IMG/VR virus record: IMGVR_UViG_3300021963_000074
Span: 26,743-90,742 of that record
Length of the DNA stretch: 64,000 bases
Origin: a virus
Strand: one strand, 5' to 3'
Of this stretch, positions 34,027-43,321 are shown piece after piece (position 1 is the stretch's first letter; every line of letters begins with the position of its first letter). The notes beneath the pieces were generated by a model. It saw nothing but the letters and a program-made list of their open reading frames with translations, was not told the DNA's origin and searched no databases. Both the position numbers and the translations under genes were made by a program.

Positions 34027-35958
34027 ATGCCTAGACTCTCATTATATCGTCCACAGAAATCAAATGATTATAGATTCCTTGATAGAACAATCAAGGAGAT
34101 GTTTGTCGTGGGAGGAACGGATTTATATGTTCACAAGTATTTAGGCATACCAGATACCGGGGCTAGTGCTGATTTGACACAACCTCAATACGATACTCTG
34201 GACCCGACTAACATACAGGATTTACTATTCTTAGAAAATCGTGATAGAAAGTATGATACTAGCATTTATAGAATTCGTGGTCACTATAATGTAATGAATT
34301 TAGACTTTGACCTAAGTCAGTTTGGATTGTTTCTAAACAATGATATCATTTTTATAACTATACATTATAATGATATGATAGAACTAATAGGTCGTAAATT
34401 AATGGTAGGTGACGTATTAGAGTTGCCTCACTTGACTGACTATCATCCACTCAATGAAACTATACCAGTAGGGTTGCGTAGATATTATCAAGTTACTGAT
34501 GGTAACTTTGCTAGTGAAGGTTTTAGTCAAACATGGTACCCACACTTGTGGCGTGTGAAATGTGAACCATTAGTTGATAGTCAAGAATTTAGCAACATAT
34601 TAAGTCAGCCGTTAGAAAAAGATAACTTCTTAGGTGATTGGGATCCTACTAAAACATATATCATTCCTGCAGGACAAACATATACAATTCAATATGGTGA
34701 CAAGACTTATACAATCACCGGGGCAAGTCCAGGTGGCACCACAGTACCTGCAGGGGTCGCCCCAACGGATCCGTTATATTGGCAGCTTAGTACTGCTGAT
34801 AATCTACGTGATATTATAGGTAGATACAATAAGAACATTGAAATCAATGATGCAGTGATTGCAGAAGCAAGTAGATTATTACCTAAGACAGGTTACGATA
34901 GAAGTCAATTGTATCTTGTACCTACATTAGATGGTGAACCGGAACCTCCAGTCAATATTATTGCACCAACTGGAAATCCTGTACCAACTAGAGCTACTGT
35001 ATTCTTAATGTCAAATCCTATGTACAAGAATCCAAGTCCAGTGCTTAGAATAGGTGCTGAGGCTCGTAAAAAATTATGGAGTTTAACCGGCAACGATGCT
35101 GATAAATTACGTGAACAACTTGCAATCACTCTAAAGACTGCAAAATTAGCGCCACAACGTACTGACACCGGTAGTGGTCAGGTAGATGGTACATTAGTGT
35201 TGTTGGCTAAAGCTACTGGACCTGTCTCTGCTCCATATGGTACAGCAGATAATACATATAGTACCGCAGACAACTTCCCGACATTCACTCTTACGTCACT
35301 AGCAGTACCAATTGGAAGTACCGTTATTAGTGTGCAACCTTTAAATGTTACTCAAGACATTGCACCATTGAACAATCTATCAGCGTTTATTTCATCAGTA
35401 AATGGTACAAGAACAGATATATTTGACTATGGTACACGAATTGTTAGTGTGGATAGAGTAAACAACACATTTGTTGTAGATATTCCTACAGTAGCCTTTA
35501 TGCCAGCTGGTACTGAGATTACAATTGAACCTAATTTCCCATATACAATTAGTCAACAAATGGATTTCCGTGCTGACTGTGATCCTAGATTTGTATATGT
35601 AACCCGATCAAGCCCACAAGGATTTGGTTATACAGATGGTTACATGATCGGGGACGGGACAGCACCTAATGGATTCCCAGTTGGATCAGGTATAACTTTC
35701 CCTGTACAACCCGCAGTAGGAGATTACTTCTTACGTACAGATTATCTACCTAACTTATTATATCGTTGGGACGGTTCACTATGGATTAGAATTGGTCAGA
35801 GTTCACGTGCAGGAGTAGCATTTGATTCTACTGTACCAGGACAACAATCACAATTGTCATCTTTCATCAACAATACACAAACATTAACATTAACAGATGG
35901 TACAGTAGTACCACAACAGCAACCATTGTCAACACTATTGACGATACAACCAGATTAA
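34027..35958 (+). CDS. 14: Neck protein (gp14-like), 643 aa
   Basis: N-terminal RPQKSNDYRFLDRTIKEMFV and GTDLYVHKYLGI match the gp14 start pattern (RGVECYYVPRE in T4). LMVGDVLELPHLTDYHPLNE and GFSQTWYPHLWRVKCEPLVDSQEF correspond to the gp14 core ([21 protein letters not shown]). T4 gp14 is 256 aa; this one has a long C-terminal extension with a P/T-rich stretch and a repeated domain near 430-530. It lies beside gp15. I infer that it completes the neck with gp13; the extension may be a collar decoration. Confidence 0.65.
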   Translation: MPRLSLYRPQKSNDYRFLDRTIKEMFVVGGTDLYVHKYLGIPDTGASADLTQPQYDTLDPTNIQDLLFLENRDRKYDTSIYRIRGHYNVMNLDFDLSQFGLFLNNDIIFITIHYNDMIELIGRKLMVGDVLELPHLTDYHPLNETIPVGLRRYYQVTDGNFASEGFSQTWYPHLWRVKCEPLVDSQEFSNILSQPLEKDNFLGDWDPTKTYIIPAGQTYTIQYGDKTYTITGASPGGTTVPAGVAPTDPLYWQLSTADNLRDIIGRYNKNIEINDAVIAEASRLLPKTGYDRSQLYLVPTLDGEPEPPVNIIAPTGNPVPTRATVFLMSNPMYKNPSPVLRIGAEARKKLWSLTGNDADKLREQLAITLKTAKLAPQRTDTGSGQVDGTLVLLAKATGPVSAPYGTADNTYSTADNFPTFTLTSLAVPIGSTVISVQPLNVTQDIAPLNNLSAFISSVNGTRTDIFDYGTRIVSVDRVNNTFVVDIPTVAFMPAGTEITIEPNFPYTISQQMDFRADCDPRFVYVTRSSPQGFGYTDGYMIGDGTAPNGFPVGSGITFPVQPAVGDYFLRTDYLPNLLYRWDGSLWIRIGQSSRAGVAFDSTVPGQQSQLSSFINNTQTLTLTDGTVVPQQQPLSTLLTIQPD

Positions 35959-35966
35959 GGTTTATA

Positions 35967-37337
35967 ATGGCACAGTTTTTTTACGACAATCAAATAAGAA
36001 GATTCTTAATTCAGTTTGCAAGAATTTTCAGCAATTGGCAAGTAACTAAAGGCAAAGACCCTGCAGGTAATGACATACTTATACGTGTCCCTATTCAGTA
36101 TGGTGATTCAAGTCGTATGGCTAGTACGCAAATTGCACAGAATAGTCCTAGCAGTTTACCTAGCGCGCCTTTGATTACGTATTACATTAGTGGATTAGAA
36201 TATGATCAGAAAAGAACACAGGATCCTTATTTTATTGATAAGGTAAGTGTTCGTCAACGTCAGTATAATACAGAGACTCAAAGTTATCAAACAACACAAG
36301 GGCAAGCATTTACAGTAGAACGTGTAATGCCAGTTCCTTATACATTACGAATAACAGTAGATTTTTGGACAACTAACTATTTGCAAAAATTAGAATTGAT
36401 AGAACAACTAGGTGTATTATTCAATCCTAGTATGGAACTACAAAGCACAGATAACTTTATTGATTGGACCAGTTTAAGTGTTGTATATCAAGATGGATTG
36501 ACATTCAGTAGTAGAACAATACCACAAGGTACTGGCAACCCTATTGATGTGTTGACTTGGAAGTTTTATATGCCAATCTGGATTAGCAGTCCTGCTAAGA
36601 TTAAGAAACTTGGTGTTATTCATAAAATTATTGCTAGTATATTTAAGGGCAATGCTCTTACAGATATGCAAGATGATGATATGTTATTGGGAACTAGACA
36701 AAAGATTACCCCCTATGGTTATAAAATATTGTTCATAGGTAACACATTACAAATATTACCTAGCAACGAGGCTTTTTATCCAAGAAATACAGACTTAGAT
36801 TTACCAACTAACCCTGATACAACCGTGTATTGGCAAAGCGTATTGAATGTATATGGCACTGTACGCCCCGGTATCAGTCAGATTTGGTTACAGAATCCAT
36901 ATATGGATACCGAGATTGTAGGTACAATTGCGTTTAATCCAACTGATGATAGATTATTAATATATGACATTGACGTTGACACATTGCCAGAAAATACTTT
37001 GCAGGCTGTAGATAGTGTTGTCAACCCGTTACTAAAAGGTCCAGGTCATGGATTGCCAGAGGCTGAATCAGGTCAGCGTTATCTTATTGTAGAGGCTATT
37101 GGCAGTGAATTGAATACTGATCCATCTATTGCATGGGGTAATGTAGTTGCTAATGCTAATGACATTATTGAATTTGATGGTCTTGATTGGGTAGTAAGTT
37201 TTGATAGTGTTAACACATTGAATCTTGAATATGTTACTAACCTAACGACTGAAGTTCAATATCGTTGGGCAGAAAGTATGTGGATGAAATCATACGAAGG
37301 ATGGTATGAGCAAGGGGATTATTCTATCGTAATCTAA
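35967..37337 (+). CDS. 15: Tail completion / sheath terminator protein (gp15)
   Basis: 456 aa against 272 in T4. MAQFFYDNQIRRFLIQFARIFSNWQVTKG parallels the gp15 start (FGYFYNSSFRRYATLMGDLFSNIQI), with RVPIQYGDSSRMASTQ and VERVMPVPYTLRITVDFWTTNYLQKLELIEQLG following as in gp15. It caps the sheath and tube and joins the neck. The C-terminal 150 residues are an addition. Ribosome-binding site AAGG. Confidence 0.85.
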   Translation: MAQFFYDNQIRRFLIQFARIFSNWQVTKGKDPAGNDILIRVPIQYGDSSRMASTQIAQNSPSSLPSAPLITYYISGLEYDQKRTQDPYFIDKVSVRQRQYNTETQSYQTTQGQAFTVERVMPVPYTLRITVDFWTTNYLQKLELIEQLGVLFNPSMELQSTDNFIDWTSLSVVYQDGLTFSSRTIPQGTGNPIDVLTWKFYMPIWISSPAKIKKLGVIHKIIASIFKGNALTDMQDDDMLLGTRQKITPYGYKILFIGNTLQILPSNEAFYPRNTDLDLPTNPDTTVYWQSVLNVYGTVRPGISQIWLQNPYMDTEIVGTIAFNPTDDRLLIYDIDVDTLPENTLQAVDSVVNPLLKGPGHGLPEAESGQRYLIVEAIGSELNTDPSIAWGNVVANANDIIEFDGLDWVVSFDSVNTLNLEYVTNLTTEVQYRWAESMWMKSYEGWYEQGDYSIVI

Positions 37338-37356
37338 TACTGTGATAAATCATAGT

Positions 37357-37785
37357 ATGACTAATATCATCTATAATAATTCTGCAGGTGTATTCTTTTA
37401 TTCACAAGACACTCAAAGATTTTTATACCTATTACGCAGTGATGATAAGAATCCGGGCAATTGGGGTATACCCGGCGGCAAAATAGAACAGAATGAAACT
37501 CTGTTTGAAGGTCTTGAACGTGAATGCTTAGAAGAAATAAGTTATTTTCCCAACGATGCAAAATTAATACCCATTCAAAAATTTGTTAATAATACATTCA
37601 CTTATCATACATTTTTTTGCAAGATAGAGAAAGAATTCATACCCACATTAAACGATGAACATTGTGGCTATGCATGGTTAGATCAATTACATTACCCAAA
37701 ACCATTACATCCCGGATTGTTTAACACAATAAATTTTGACGTTGTTCAAACTAAATTACAAAACCTCATAAAAAAAGCCGCATGA
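37357..37785 (+). CDS. Nudix hydrolase
   Basis: 142 aa from ATG 37357; a GTG at 37342 is an alternative. The Nudix box GGKIEQNETLFEGLERECLEE (trimmed: G41, E47, R55, E56, E59, E60) fits G-x5-E-x7-REUxEE. It should hydrolyse a nucleoside diphosphate linked to another moiety, such as (d)NTP, NADH or ADP-ribose; the substrate cannot be read. It ends in the loop of a terminator. T4 encodes a Nudix protein (nudE), but this is not adjacent to similar genes. Confidence 0.88.
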   Translation: MTNIIYNNSAGVFFYSQDTQRFLYLLRSDDKNPGNWGIPGGKIEQNETLFEGLERECLEEISYFPNDAKLIPIQKFVNNTFTYHTFFCKIEKEFIPTLNDEHCGYAWLDQLHYPKPLHPGLFNTINFDVVQTKLQNLIKKAA

Positions 37786-37796
37786 AGCGGCTTTTT
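37772..37796. terminator. Bidirectional intrinsic terminator
   Basis: AAAAAGCCGC / GCGGCTTTTT, 10-bp stem with a 5-nt loop containing the Nudix stop codon. It separates the plus-strand neck operon from the minus-strand virion genes. Confidence 0.9.
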
Positions 37797-37813
37797 GTTT
37801 CAGTATAAACTGA

Positions 37814-38977
37814 TTAGCAATAGTTATCAACTGCAACGTAGATTAAGCCTGTTGCGTCATCAGGAGTATCACTTGCACCATCTAATGTTGCAATATACTT
37901 AGTACCTGGATTTTCATCTGTACCATTGTCAGTAAAGTCAACAGCAAAATGGTCAGTAACATAAGCCGCAAACACATCTGATCCACTAGCTTTGTTTAGA
38001 TTAATGTTCATTTCATTTCTAGTTAAACTTGCATCAGCCGTATTTACTAATGTACAAACACCAATTGGATATACAACACCGGTAGTAGTTAAACCAACAC
38101 CATTAACTGAAGCAGTAAAAATCTTACCTGCGGCTGCATCTGGGCCTGCTCCCAATGCTTCCCAATCTGTAGTACCCACACTACTAATTATATAACTACC
38201 ACCTGCACAAATAAATTCATCTTGAACAGAATTTTTTTCTATAACCAAGAATTTTCTTTTACCTTTTTGTCGAACAATATATCCGTCATTAGCTGCCGGA
38301 GTAGAGTTAGTGAATGCACTATTAGTTACGGTAGCTGTTGCGGCTGCATCTAATGTGATTGATGGATACTGTTCTGCTGTAATGTCAGCAGTTTCAGCAG
38401 TCAAGTCAAGTTGTGTACCACCTGGAGTAGCACTAACTGTGAAATGTGTACTATCAACAACTGTTTTTACATAATAAACTACACCACCAGTTAGACCTGC
38501 ATAGTTAGTAGACAATACAACTGGACCATTAGCAACCAATGCTGTAGCAGCTACTGCACCTTTAGTTGTAAAACTATCTGTAGCACCAGCTGTTGACGCA
38601 TCAATAGTGATGGTTGGTACTGGTGTGTTAATTGTATTAACTGTACCTAGTGCGGCTACAGTAGGATCTGTCAATGCATCACCTGCATAGATTGAATCAC
38701 CTACATCAACTGTATTAGCGTAATCAGTGATACCATCACCCCAAATTACTGCAATACCTGATGTACTGTTAACTACACCATATTGTTTTTTCTCAATAGC
38801 AACAGAGCATGTAATTTGGTCACTGTTATTGAAAGCAGAAATTTCTCCACCTAGAATACCAGGATAGCTTCTGCTAAATCCATTATCGGTTGTTCCATCG
38901 TTTGGATAACCGTTATCTACTTCACCATCTGGATCGGCAGCTGCCTGAGTTTTAATTATTTTTAAAGGACGTCCCAT
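37814..38977 (-). CDS. Virion structural protein (MGRPLKI family), 387 aa
   Basis: MGRPLKIIKTQ at the start, GYPGILGGEISAFNN, then NDGYIVRQKGKRKFLVIEKN and a C-terminal MNINLNKASGSDVFAAYVTDHFAVDFTD. The GYIVRQKGxxKFLV core is a hallmark of structural proteins in T4-like aquatic phages. The middle has a Thr/Ala/Val-rich insertion (about 115-215). Late promoter at 39062-39068 with an 85-nt leader and AAGGAG. Position in the virion is unknown. Confidence 0.7.
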   Translation of the reverse strand: MGRPLKIIKTQAAADPDGEVDNGYPNDGTTDNGFSRSYPGILGGEISAFNNSDQITCSVAIEKKQYGVVNSTSGIAVIWGDGITDYANTVDVGDSIYAGDALTDPTVAALGTVNTINTPVPTITIDASTAGATDSFTTKGAVAATALVANGPVVLSTNYAGLTGGVVYYVKTVVDSTHFTVSATPGGTQLDLTAETADITAEQYPSITLDAAATATVTNSAFTNSTPAANDGYIVRQKGKRKFLVIEKNSVQDEFICAGGSYIISSVGTTDWEALGAGPDAAAGKIFTASVNGVGLTTTGVVYPIGVCTLVNTADASLTRNEMNINLNKASGSDVFAAYVTDHFAVDFTDNGTDENPGTKYIATLDGASDTPDDATGLIYVAVDNYC

Positions 38978-39036
38978 TTGTTTTTCTCCTTGTGTTAGTT
39001 GTGGGTTCTAGCCACTACGCGGCGGGGACCGCATAA

Positions 39037-39068
39037 ATTCTCAGAATGAGAATGTACTAAGTATTTAT
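39037..39068 (-). promoter_or_regulatory. Late promoter with a 5' stem-loop leader
   Basis: ATAAATA at 39062-39068. Just downstream, ATTCTCA / TGAGAAT (39037-39043 and 39047-39053) forms a 7-bp stem with a 3-nt loop at the expected 5' end of the mRNA. Such a stem is likely to protect the transcript of the 387-aa virion gene. Confidence 0.65.
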
Positions 39069-39083
39069 CAAAAATTAGTAAGA

Positions 39084-42000
39084 TCAGGTGTTTGGTGACA
39101 ATGGATATGTGATATTAGCATTCGTACCAGTCATATACCAAGTATCACTATATATTTTTCGTAAAGTTATTGTACCGGCTGGGTAAATTTCTGCTTTAAC
39201 CCATTCTTGTGGATCTGGTGCAGGTAATGCTGTATAGTTTATCAGTGCCCCTGTATTGTCTATCACTGATAATTTTACAACAACATTAGTCTCGCATTCT
39301 ATAAACAAATTATTACCATAAAGTGAATCATTGATGATTTCAACTTTAGATCCAATTGGGAAATCAATATTTGCTTCATCAGGGATAACCAATGTTCTTG
39401 ATGAGGCAGCACGATCTATTATTACAGCATTATTATCTGTTAATGCTAATTTTCTTTCAGACGGGTTAGCAAACTCATTTACGGTAGTTACAATGTCTGA
39501 TGAACTAATAGTACCTTCACTACTAAATGTAATATTGCCCAAACTTACATTACCACCACTATCTGTAGTAATTGAAGTACCACCTAAATGAATAGTTGTG
39601 CCGCTTAACCATAAATCTTTAAATCTATTTGTTGCATTACCTAAATCATATGTAACATTGGCGTTAGGAATAACATTACCACCAACACTCATATCACCTG
39701 CTGTAGTCACATAATTGGCAAATACATTATTATAATATCGTGAACTATTACCTAAATTTATAGATAAATTTGAATAAGGCAATATTGTATTTGAATCATG
39801 GTGAAAACGGAATTTTTCATTTGCTGCTAAGAATCCTCCGGTAGCAAAAACTATATCACGGTGATCTACATCAGCAGTAGCTAACACTAAGTTACCTCCG
39901 TTGCCATTTTCCATGCCATGCACAAAGATATATCCGTCACTTGATTTAGTTATAGTATAATTAGCATCACTGAAATCAGTTCCAGTGAAGCCCATGTCAA
40001 TCCAACCTTCTGCATCACTACCACTATCCCCGTATGCTACCCAGTCAGCACTACCTTGATCCGATGCATTAACCATTGCTGATTGTACAAACTGAGTTCC
40101 TGTATCTTTTCCAACAAATACTTGATTTTGAAAACTAGAACCTTGTGCATTATTACCAGCAAACAAATGTATTCCCGCATTCATAGTAGAAAATGCATGT
40201 ATATGATTACCGTGTACATTACCTTGACTTGATATGCCGCCTACTACTCTTAATGCACCTGAAGTCATATTTGTACTTTGTACAGTGTTAGCAATAGTTA
40301 GTTGTGCGTCAGAGTTTAGTGTCAATGTACCGTTAGAAGTTAATCCTGATAATGTACCAACACTAGTAATATTTGGTTGATCATTAGTGTAAACTGTACC
40401 GGCTACTAATGCGTTACCTACTTGTCCACTTACATTTGCGCCTGCTACTGAGTTTGCAATGTTTGCATAATGCGATTGTACTGCACTTGTGACATTTCCA
40501 CTTACATTAGCACCTGCAATGTTGGAAATATAGATACCATTACCACTGAAATAACTTGCTGTTGCTAAGTTACCTAAGTTAGCATTTCCACTAGAAATAT
40601 TAGCAGTAACTGTCAAACTACTCAATGTTCCTACAGATGTTATATTTGGTTGTGCATTAGTTGTTACTGTTCCTGCATTTGTAGTTGACCCAGCACTAAT
40701 TGCATAAGTTGCATTTGCTACTGTACCTGAAACATTAGCACCTGCTATATTAGAGATAAATATTCCATTACCAGTAAAATAATTACTTGTTACTAAGTTA
40801 CCTAAGTTAGCATTACCACTAGAGACATTGCCTGTTACTGTTACACTTGCTAATGTACCAACACTTGTAATGTTCGGTTGTGCACCTGTTTTTAATGTAC
40901 CAGTATAATATGTTGAAGTAATATTGCCAGTAACCGTTAATATATTTGTTGATGTGTTGAACGTAAAATTAGCACTGGCCCCAGCATTGCCTTGTTCATT
41001 GAATATAACTTCTGTATTGCTACCAGGAGCAGAAATATTACCTATGATATTACCTACAATGAAGTTACCAATAAAATAATCAGCAGTCATATTACCAGTT
41101 GCAGTAACTTCATCACCTGCTAATGTAGTAGCATTAATATTACCAGCATCTACATTACCCACTACTTGTATTTTACCAGAAACATTTACATTGCCTGAGT
41201 TTACATTTGCAGTAATATTGGCATTGTTAAGTGCGATAACACTGGTAAAAGTTCCTAAATTAGGTGTATCATTACCTATAGACCCATTAACTTTTCCGTA
41301 TATATTAGCATTAACGTTACTAGCATTAATATTACCACCTACTGTTAATAGATTGGTTGCTTTGTTAAATGTAAATGTACTACTTCCACCAAACACACCT
41401 GAAGTATCGTTATATTGAACTTGTGTATTGCTACCTCCAGGCACTGCATTACCTGTAGGACTGATAGTTCCTAATGCATATCCTGTATTAGCTGTAGCTG
41501 GGAAAAATGCTACTGTGGATACAGCAGTAGTTAATGATGAATTAGTATATAAACTAAATGTAGTATTTGAAAGTCTTTTAACAAAATATAAATTAGTTCC
41601 ACCAACTCCACCTGTAGACAATTGAGTCATACCGGCTACGTTGCCAATAGTTACTTCTGCGGCAGATCCAAATAGATGATCAGTTTGTGTAGTGACTACA
41701 CCTGGATTAGCTTGACTTACATTAGCGATGTTAACAGTCAATACTCCGTTAGTAGTCCAATTAAGATTGCCCGCGCCGTCAGTCTGTAAAATATAACCGT
41801 TAACGCCACCATTAAGTTTAACATTGCTTATATTACCTAATGTGATTTCACCACCAGCATTTCCACCTACATTAACAATAGTGGTTATACTGCTTTGAAC
41901 ATTTATAGCTAACAGTTGTCCATCCTCAGGACTATTTAAATCTAGTGTAGAATTACTAGAACCAGTAATAGTTGAAAAGTCTATTGGACTAGCAGTAGTT

Positions 42001-42176
42001 AAAATTTCAGTTTGAGTTGTTTCTCCAGGTCCAATTGGTGGTACAATTGCTGGATCATTGCCTATATATAGACGTTGTTCGTCGGTTGCAAAACCTAGTT
42101 CCCCTATGTCAAGTTGGGGTAGGTCGTCATTTGCCCCGGTTCTGTGAATAATTTTGGAGATTTGTACGATGGCCAT
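39084..42176 (-). CDS. Long tail-fibre protein, 1030 aa
   Basis: The N-terminal MAIVQISKIIHRTGANDDLPQLDIGELGFATDEQRLYIG anchor is a known start of fibre proteins in T4-like aquatic phages. The central part consists of repeats SGNVSSGNANLGNLVTSNYFTGNGIFISNIAGANVSG and TNAQPNITSVGTLSSLTVTAN. One NVTYDLGNATNRFKDLWLSG module is shared with the fibre at 14846-19282. The C-terminal 130 residues (RKLALTDNNAVIIDRAASSRTLVIPDE) form a tip. Late promoter in an inverted repeat. Confidence 0.8.
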   Translation of the reverse strand: MAIVQISKIIHRTGANDDLPQLDIGELGFATDEQRLYIGNDPAIVPPIGPGETTQTEILTTASPIDFSTITGSSNSTLDLNSPEDGQLLAINVQSSITTIVNVGGNAGGEITLGNISNVKLNGGVNGYILQTDGAGNLNWTTNGVLTVNIANVSQANPGVVTTQTDHLFGSAAEVTIGNVAGMTQLSTGGVGGTNLYFVKRLSNTTFSLYTNSSLTTAVSTVAFFPATANTGYALGTISPTGNAVPGGSNTQVQYNDTSGVFGGSSTFTFNKATNLLTVGGNINASNVNANIYGKVNGSIGNDTPNLGTFTSVIALNNANITANVNSGNVNVSGKIQVVGNVDAGNINATTLAGDEVTATGNMTADYFIGNFIVGNIIGNISAPGSNTEVIFNEQGNAGASANFTFNTSTNILTVTGNITSTYYTGTLKTGAQPNITSVGTLASVTVTGNVSSGNANLGNLVTSNYFTGNGIFISNIAGANVSGTVANATYAISAGSTTNAGTVTTNAQPNITSVGTLSSLTVTANISSGNANLGNLATASYFSGNGIYISNIAGANVSGNVTSAVQSHYANIANSVAGANVSGQVGNALVAGTVYTNDQPNITSVGTLSGLTSNGTLTLNSDAQLTIANTVQSTNMTSGALRVVGGISSQGNVHGNHIHAFSTMNAGIHLFAGNNAQGSSFQNQVFVGKDTGTQFVQSAMVNASDQGSADWVAYGDSGSDAEGWIDMGFTGTDFSDANYTITKSSDGYIFVHGMENGNGGNLVLATADVDHRDIVFATGGFLAANEKFRFHHDSNTILPYSNLSINLGNSSRYYNNVFANYVTTAGDMSVGGNVIPNANVTYDLGNATNRFKDLWLSGTTIHLGGTSITTDSGGNVSLGNITFSSEGTISSSDIVTTVNEFANPSERKLALTDNNAVIIDRAASSRTLVIPDEANIDFPIGSKVEIINDSLYGNNLFIECETNVVVKLSVIDNTGALINYTALPAPDPQEWVKAEIYPAGTITLRKIYSDTWYMTGTNANITYPLSPNT

Positions 42177-42207
42177 AGTTTAATCTTTAGTTGATTAAAC
42201 TATTTAT
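42175..42207 (-). promoter_or_regulatory. Late promoter with start-codon-covering hairpin
   Basis: ATAGTTTAATC (42175-42185) and GATTAAACTAT (42193-42203) are exact inverted repeats around a 7-nt loop. The late motif ATAAATA is at 42201-42207; the start codon (42174-42176) is in the other arm. Read-through RNA would fold over the AUG; late RNA would start inside the 5' arm. Confidence 0.7.
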
Positions 42208-42213
42208 CACGAT

Positions 42214-42900
42214 TTAAAGGAACTGCATATAGTATTGTTCTACTCGTTTAAACCACGTGTCTGTATACTTGTCAAATTCAGCACCCTCAATGATGAATTC
42301 CTGATACATAGCGTTAGGATCACACATAAAAATCACACCTTTGCGTATCTTTGTCCCATGTAATTCATTGTGTGCGTTAGCATAGGCTGCTAACTGAACA
42401 AAATAATCGTCAATCCATTCACGCTTCTTGGGTTTGTTTGTCTGCTTATGATCCATAATAGCTTCACTTCCATTATGTATACCACATAAGTCAGTAGTAC
42501 CTGCATATACTTTGGGGAAGTATAGTGGAACCTCAGTTCCCCAATATTCATTACAGTTAACTAATCCCTGCGTAATAATACTATGAGCCATAGTATGACT
42601 TTGAATACTATATGGGTTACTACCTGGTTCTCCTGTCTCGCCTGTCTTTATATAATTTTCAAGCCACTTGTGCATACGTGTGCCACGTCCTGCGGCTTCT
42701 GTAGTGATAGCTTGTGCTTGAACACTACCAACTCGTTTACGCCAGTTCTGTAATGCTTGTTTAGATTCTTCTGATTTAGTAGCATCTAGAATTGTAGTAA
42801 CACTGGGAAGTTTCTCACCGTCGGGAGTAGCGTATCTACGCTTGCCATCAATCTCTACACGTTGAAGAGGTTGATAGTTAAATTTATTGGGATTGTACAT
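42214..42900 (-). CDS. PD-(D/E)XK exonuclease (RecB/Cas4-like fold)
   Basis: 228 aa. PSVTTILDATKSEESKQALQNWRKRVG, RGTRMHKWLENY, GTTDLCGIHNGSEAIMDHKQTNK and YFVQLAAYANAHN follow the RecB-type nuclease order with D...DxK. Only three Cys are present, too few and misplaced for the Cas4/AddB iron-sulfur cluster. Probably a DNA-end processing exonuclease for recombination or degradation. Its ATG 42900 is 6 nt after a TACAAT box with no Shine-Dalgarno. Confidence 0.8.
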   Translation of the reverse strand: MYNPNKFNYQPLQRVEIDGKRRYATPDGEKLPSVTTILDATKSEESKQALQNWRKRVGSVQAQAITTEAAGRGTRMHKWLENYIKTGETGEPGSNPYSIQSHTMAHSIITQGLVNCNEYWGTEVPLYFPKVYAGTTDLCGIHNGSEAIMDHKQTNKPKKREWIDDYFVQLAAYANAHNELHGTKIRKGVIFMCDPNAMYQEFIIEGAEFDKYTDTWFKRVEQYYMQFL

Positions 42901-42906
42901 ATGGCA

Positions 42907-42936
42907 ATTGTACTACAAATTACTCAGTAGTACAAT
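42907..42936 (-). promoter_or_regulatory. Sigma70-like promoter in a perfect inverted repeat, leaderless spacing
   Basis: TACAAT (42907-42912), 17 bp, TTGTAC (42930-42935). The two boxes lie in the arms of ATTGTACTAC / GTAGTACAAT (42907-42916, 42927-42936). ATG 42900 is at +1 for a start 6 nt after the -10. The repeat could also be an operator for a dimeric regulator. Confidence 0.5.
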
Positions 42937-42944
42937 GTATTTGG

Positions 42945-43319
42945 TTAATGTTTACTTTTATAATCAGCTACTGCGGCTTTGATTGCATCTTCAGCAAGGA
43001 TTGAACAATGGATTTTGACTGGCGGCAATGCGAGTTCTTCAGCAATTTCTGAATTTTTAATAGTTGCGGCTTCGTCCAACGTCTTGCCTTTAACCCACTC
43101 GGTAATGAGAGAGGAACTTGCAATCGCAGATCCACATCCGTATGTTTTAAATCTTGCGTCTTTGATGATGCCATTTTCTACCTTTATTTGAAGTTTCATT
43201 ACATCGCCACATGCGGGTGCGCCAACCATACCAGTACCAATATCAGTATCACTCTTATCAAAAGAGCCGACGTTCCTGGGATTCTCATAATGATCTATAA
43301 CCTTTTCTGAATATGCCAT
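42945..43319 (-). CDS. iscU: IscU iron-sulfur cluster scaffold
   Basis: 124 aa, full length. All scaffold residues are present: Cys37 (PACGDV) with Asp39, Cys62 (TYGCGSA), and Cys105 in VKIHCSILAEDA; LPPVK at 98-102 is the HscA (Hsp70) recognition motif. It is strikingly close to proteobacterial IscU. In hosts it receives sulfur from IscS and builds [2Fe-2S]/[4Fe-4S] clusters. No IscS is in the window, so host IscS would be needed. It follows iscA directly, with AGGG before ATG 43319. Confidence 0.97.
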   Translation of the reverse strand: MAYSEKVIDHYENPRNVGSFDKSDTDIGTGMVGAPACGDVMKLQIKVENGIIKDARFKTYGCGSAIASSSLITEWVKGKTLDEAATIKNSEIAEELALPPVKIHCSILAEDAIKAAVADYKSKH

Positions 43320-43321
43320 AT

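Noticed and set aside
42214-42900. Iron-sulfur cluster in the RecB/Cas4-like exonuclease, which would explain IscA-IscU next door
   Set aside because: Only three Cys are present, widely spaced and not in the Cas4/AddB C-x(n)-CxxxxxC arrangement.
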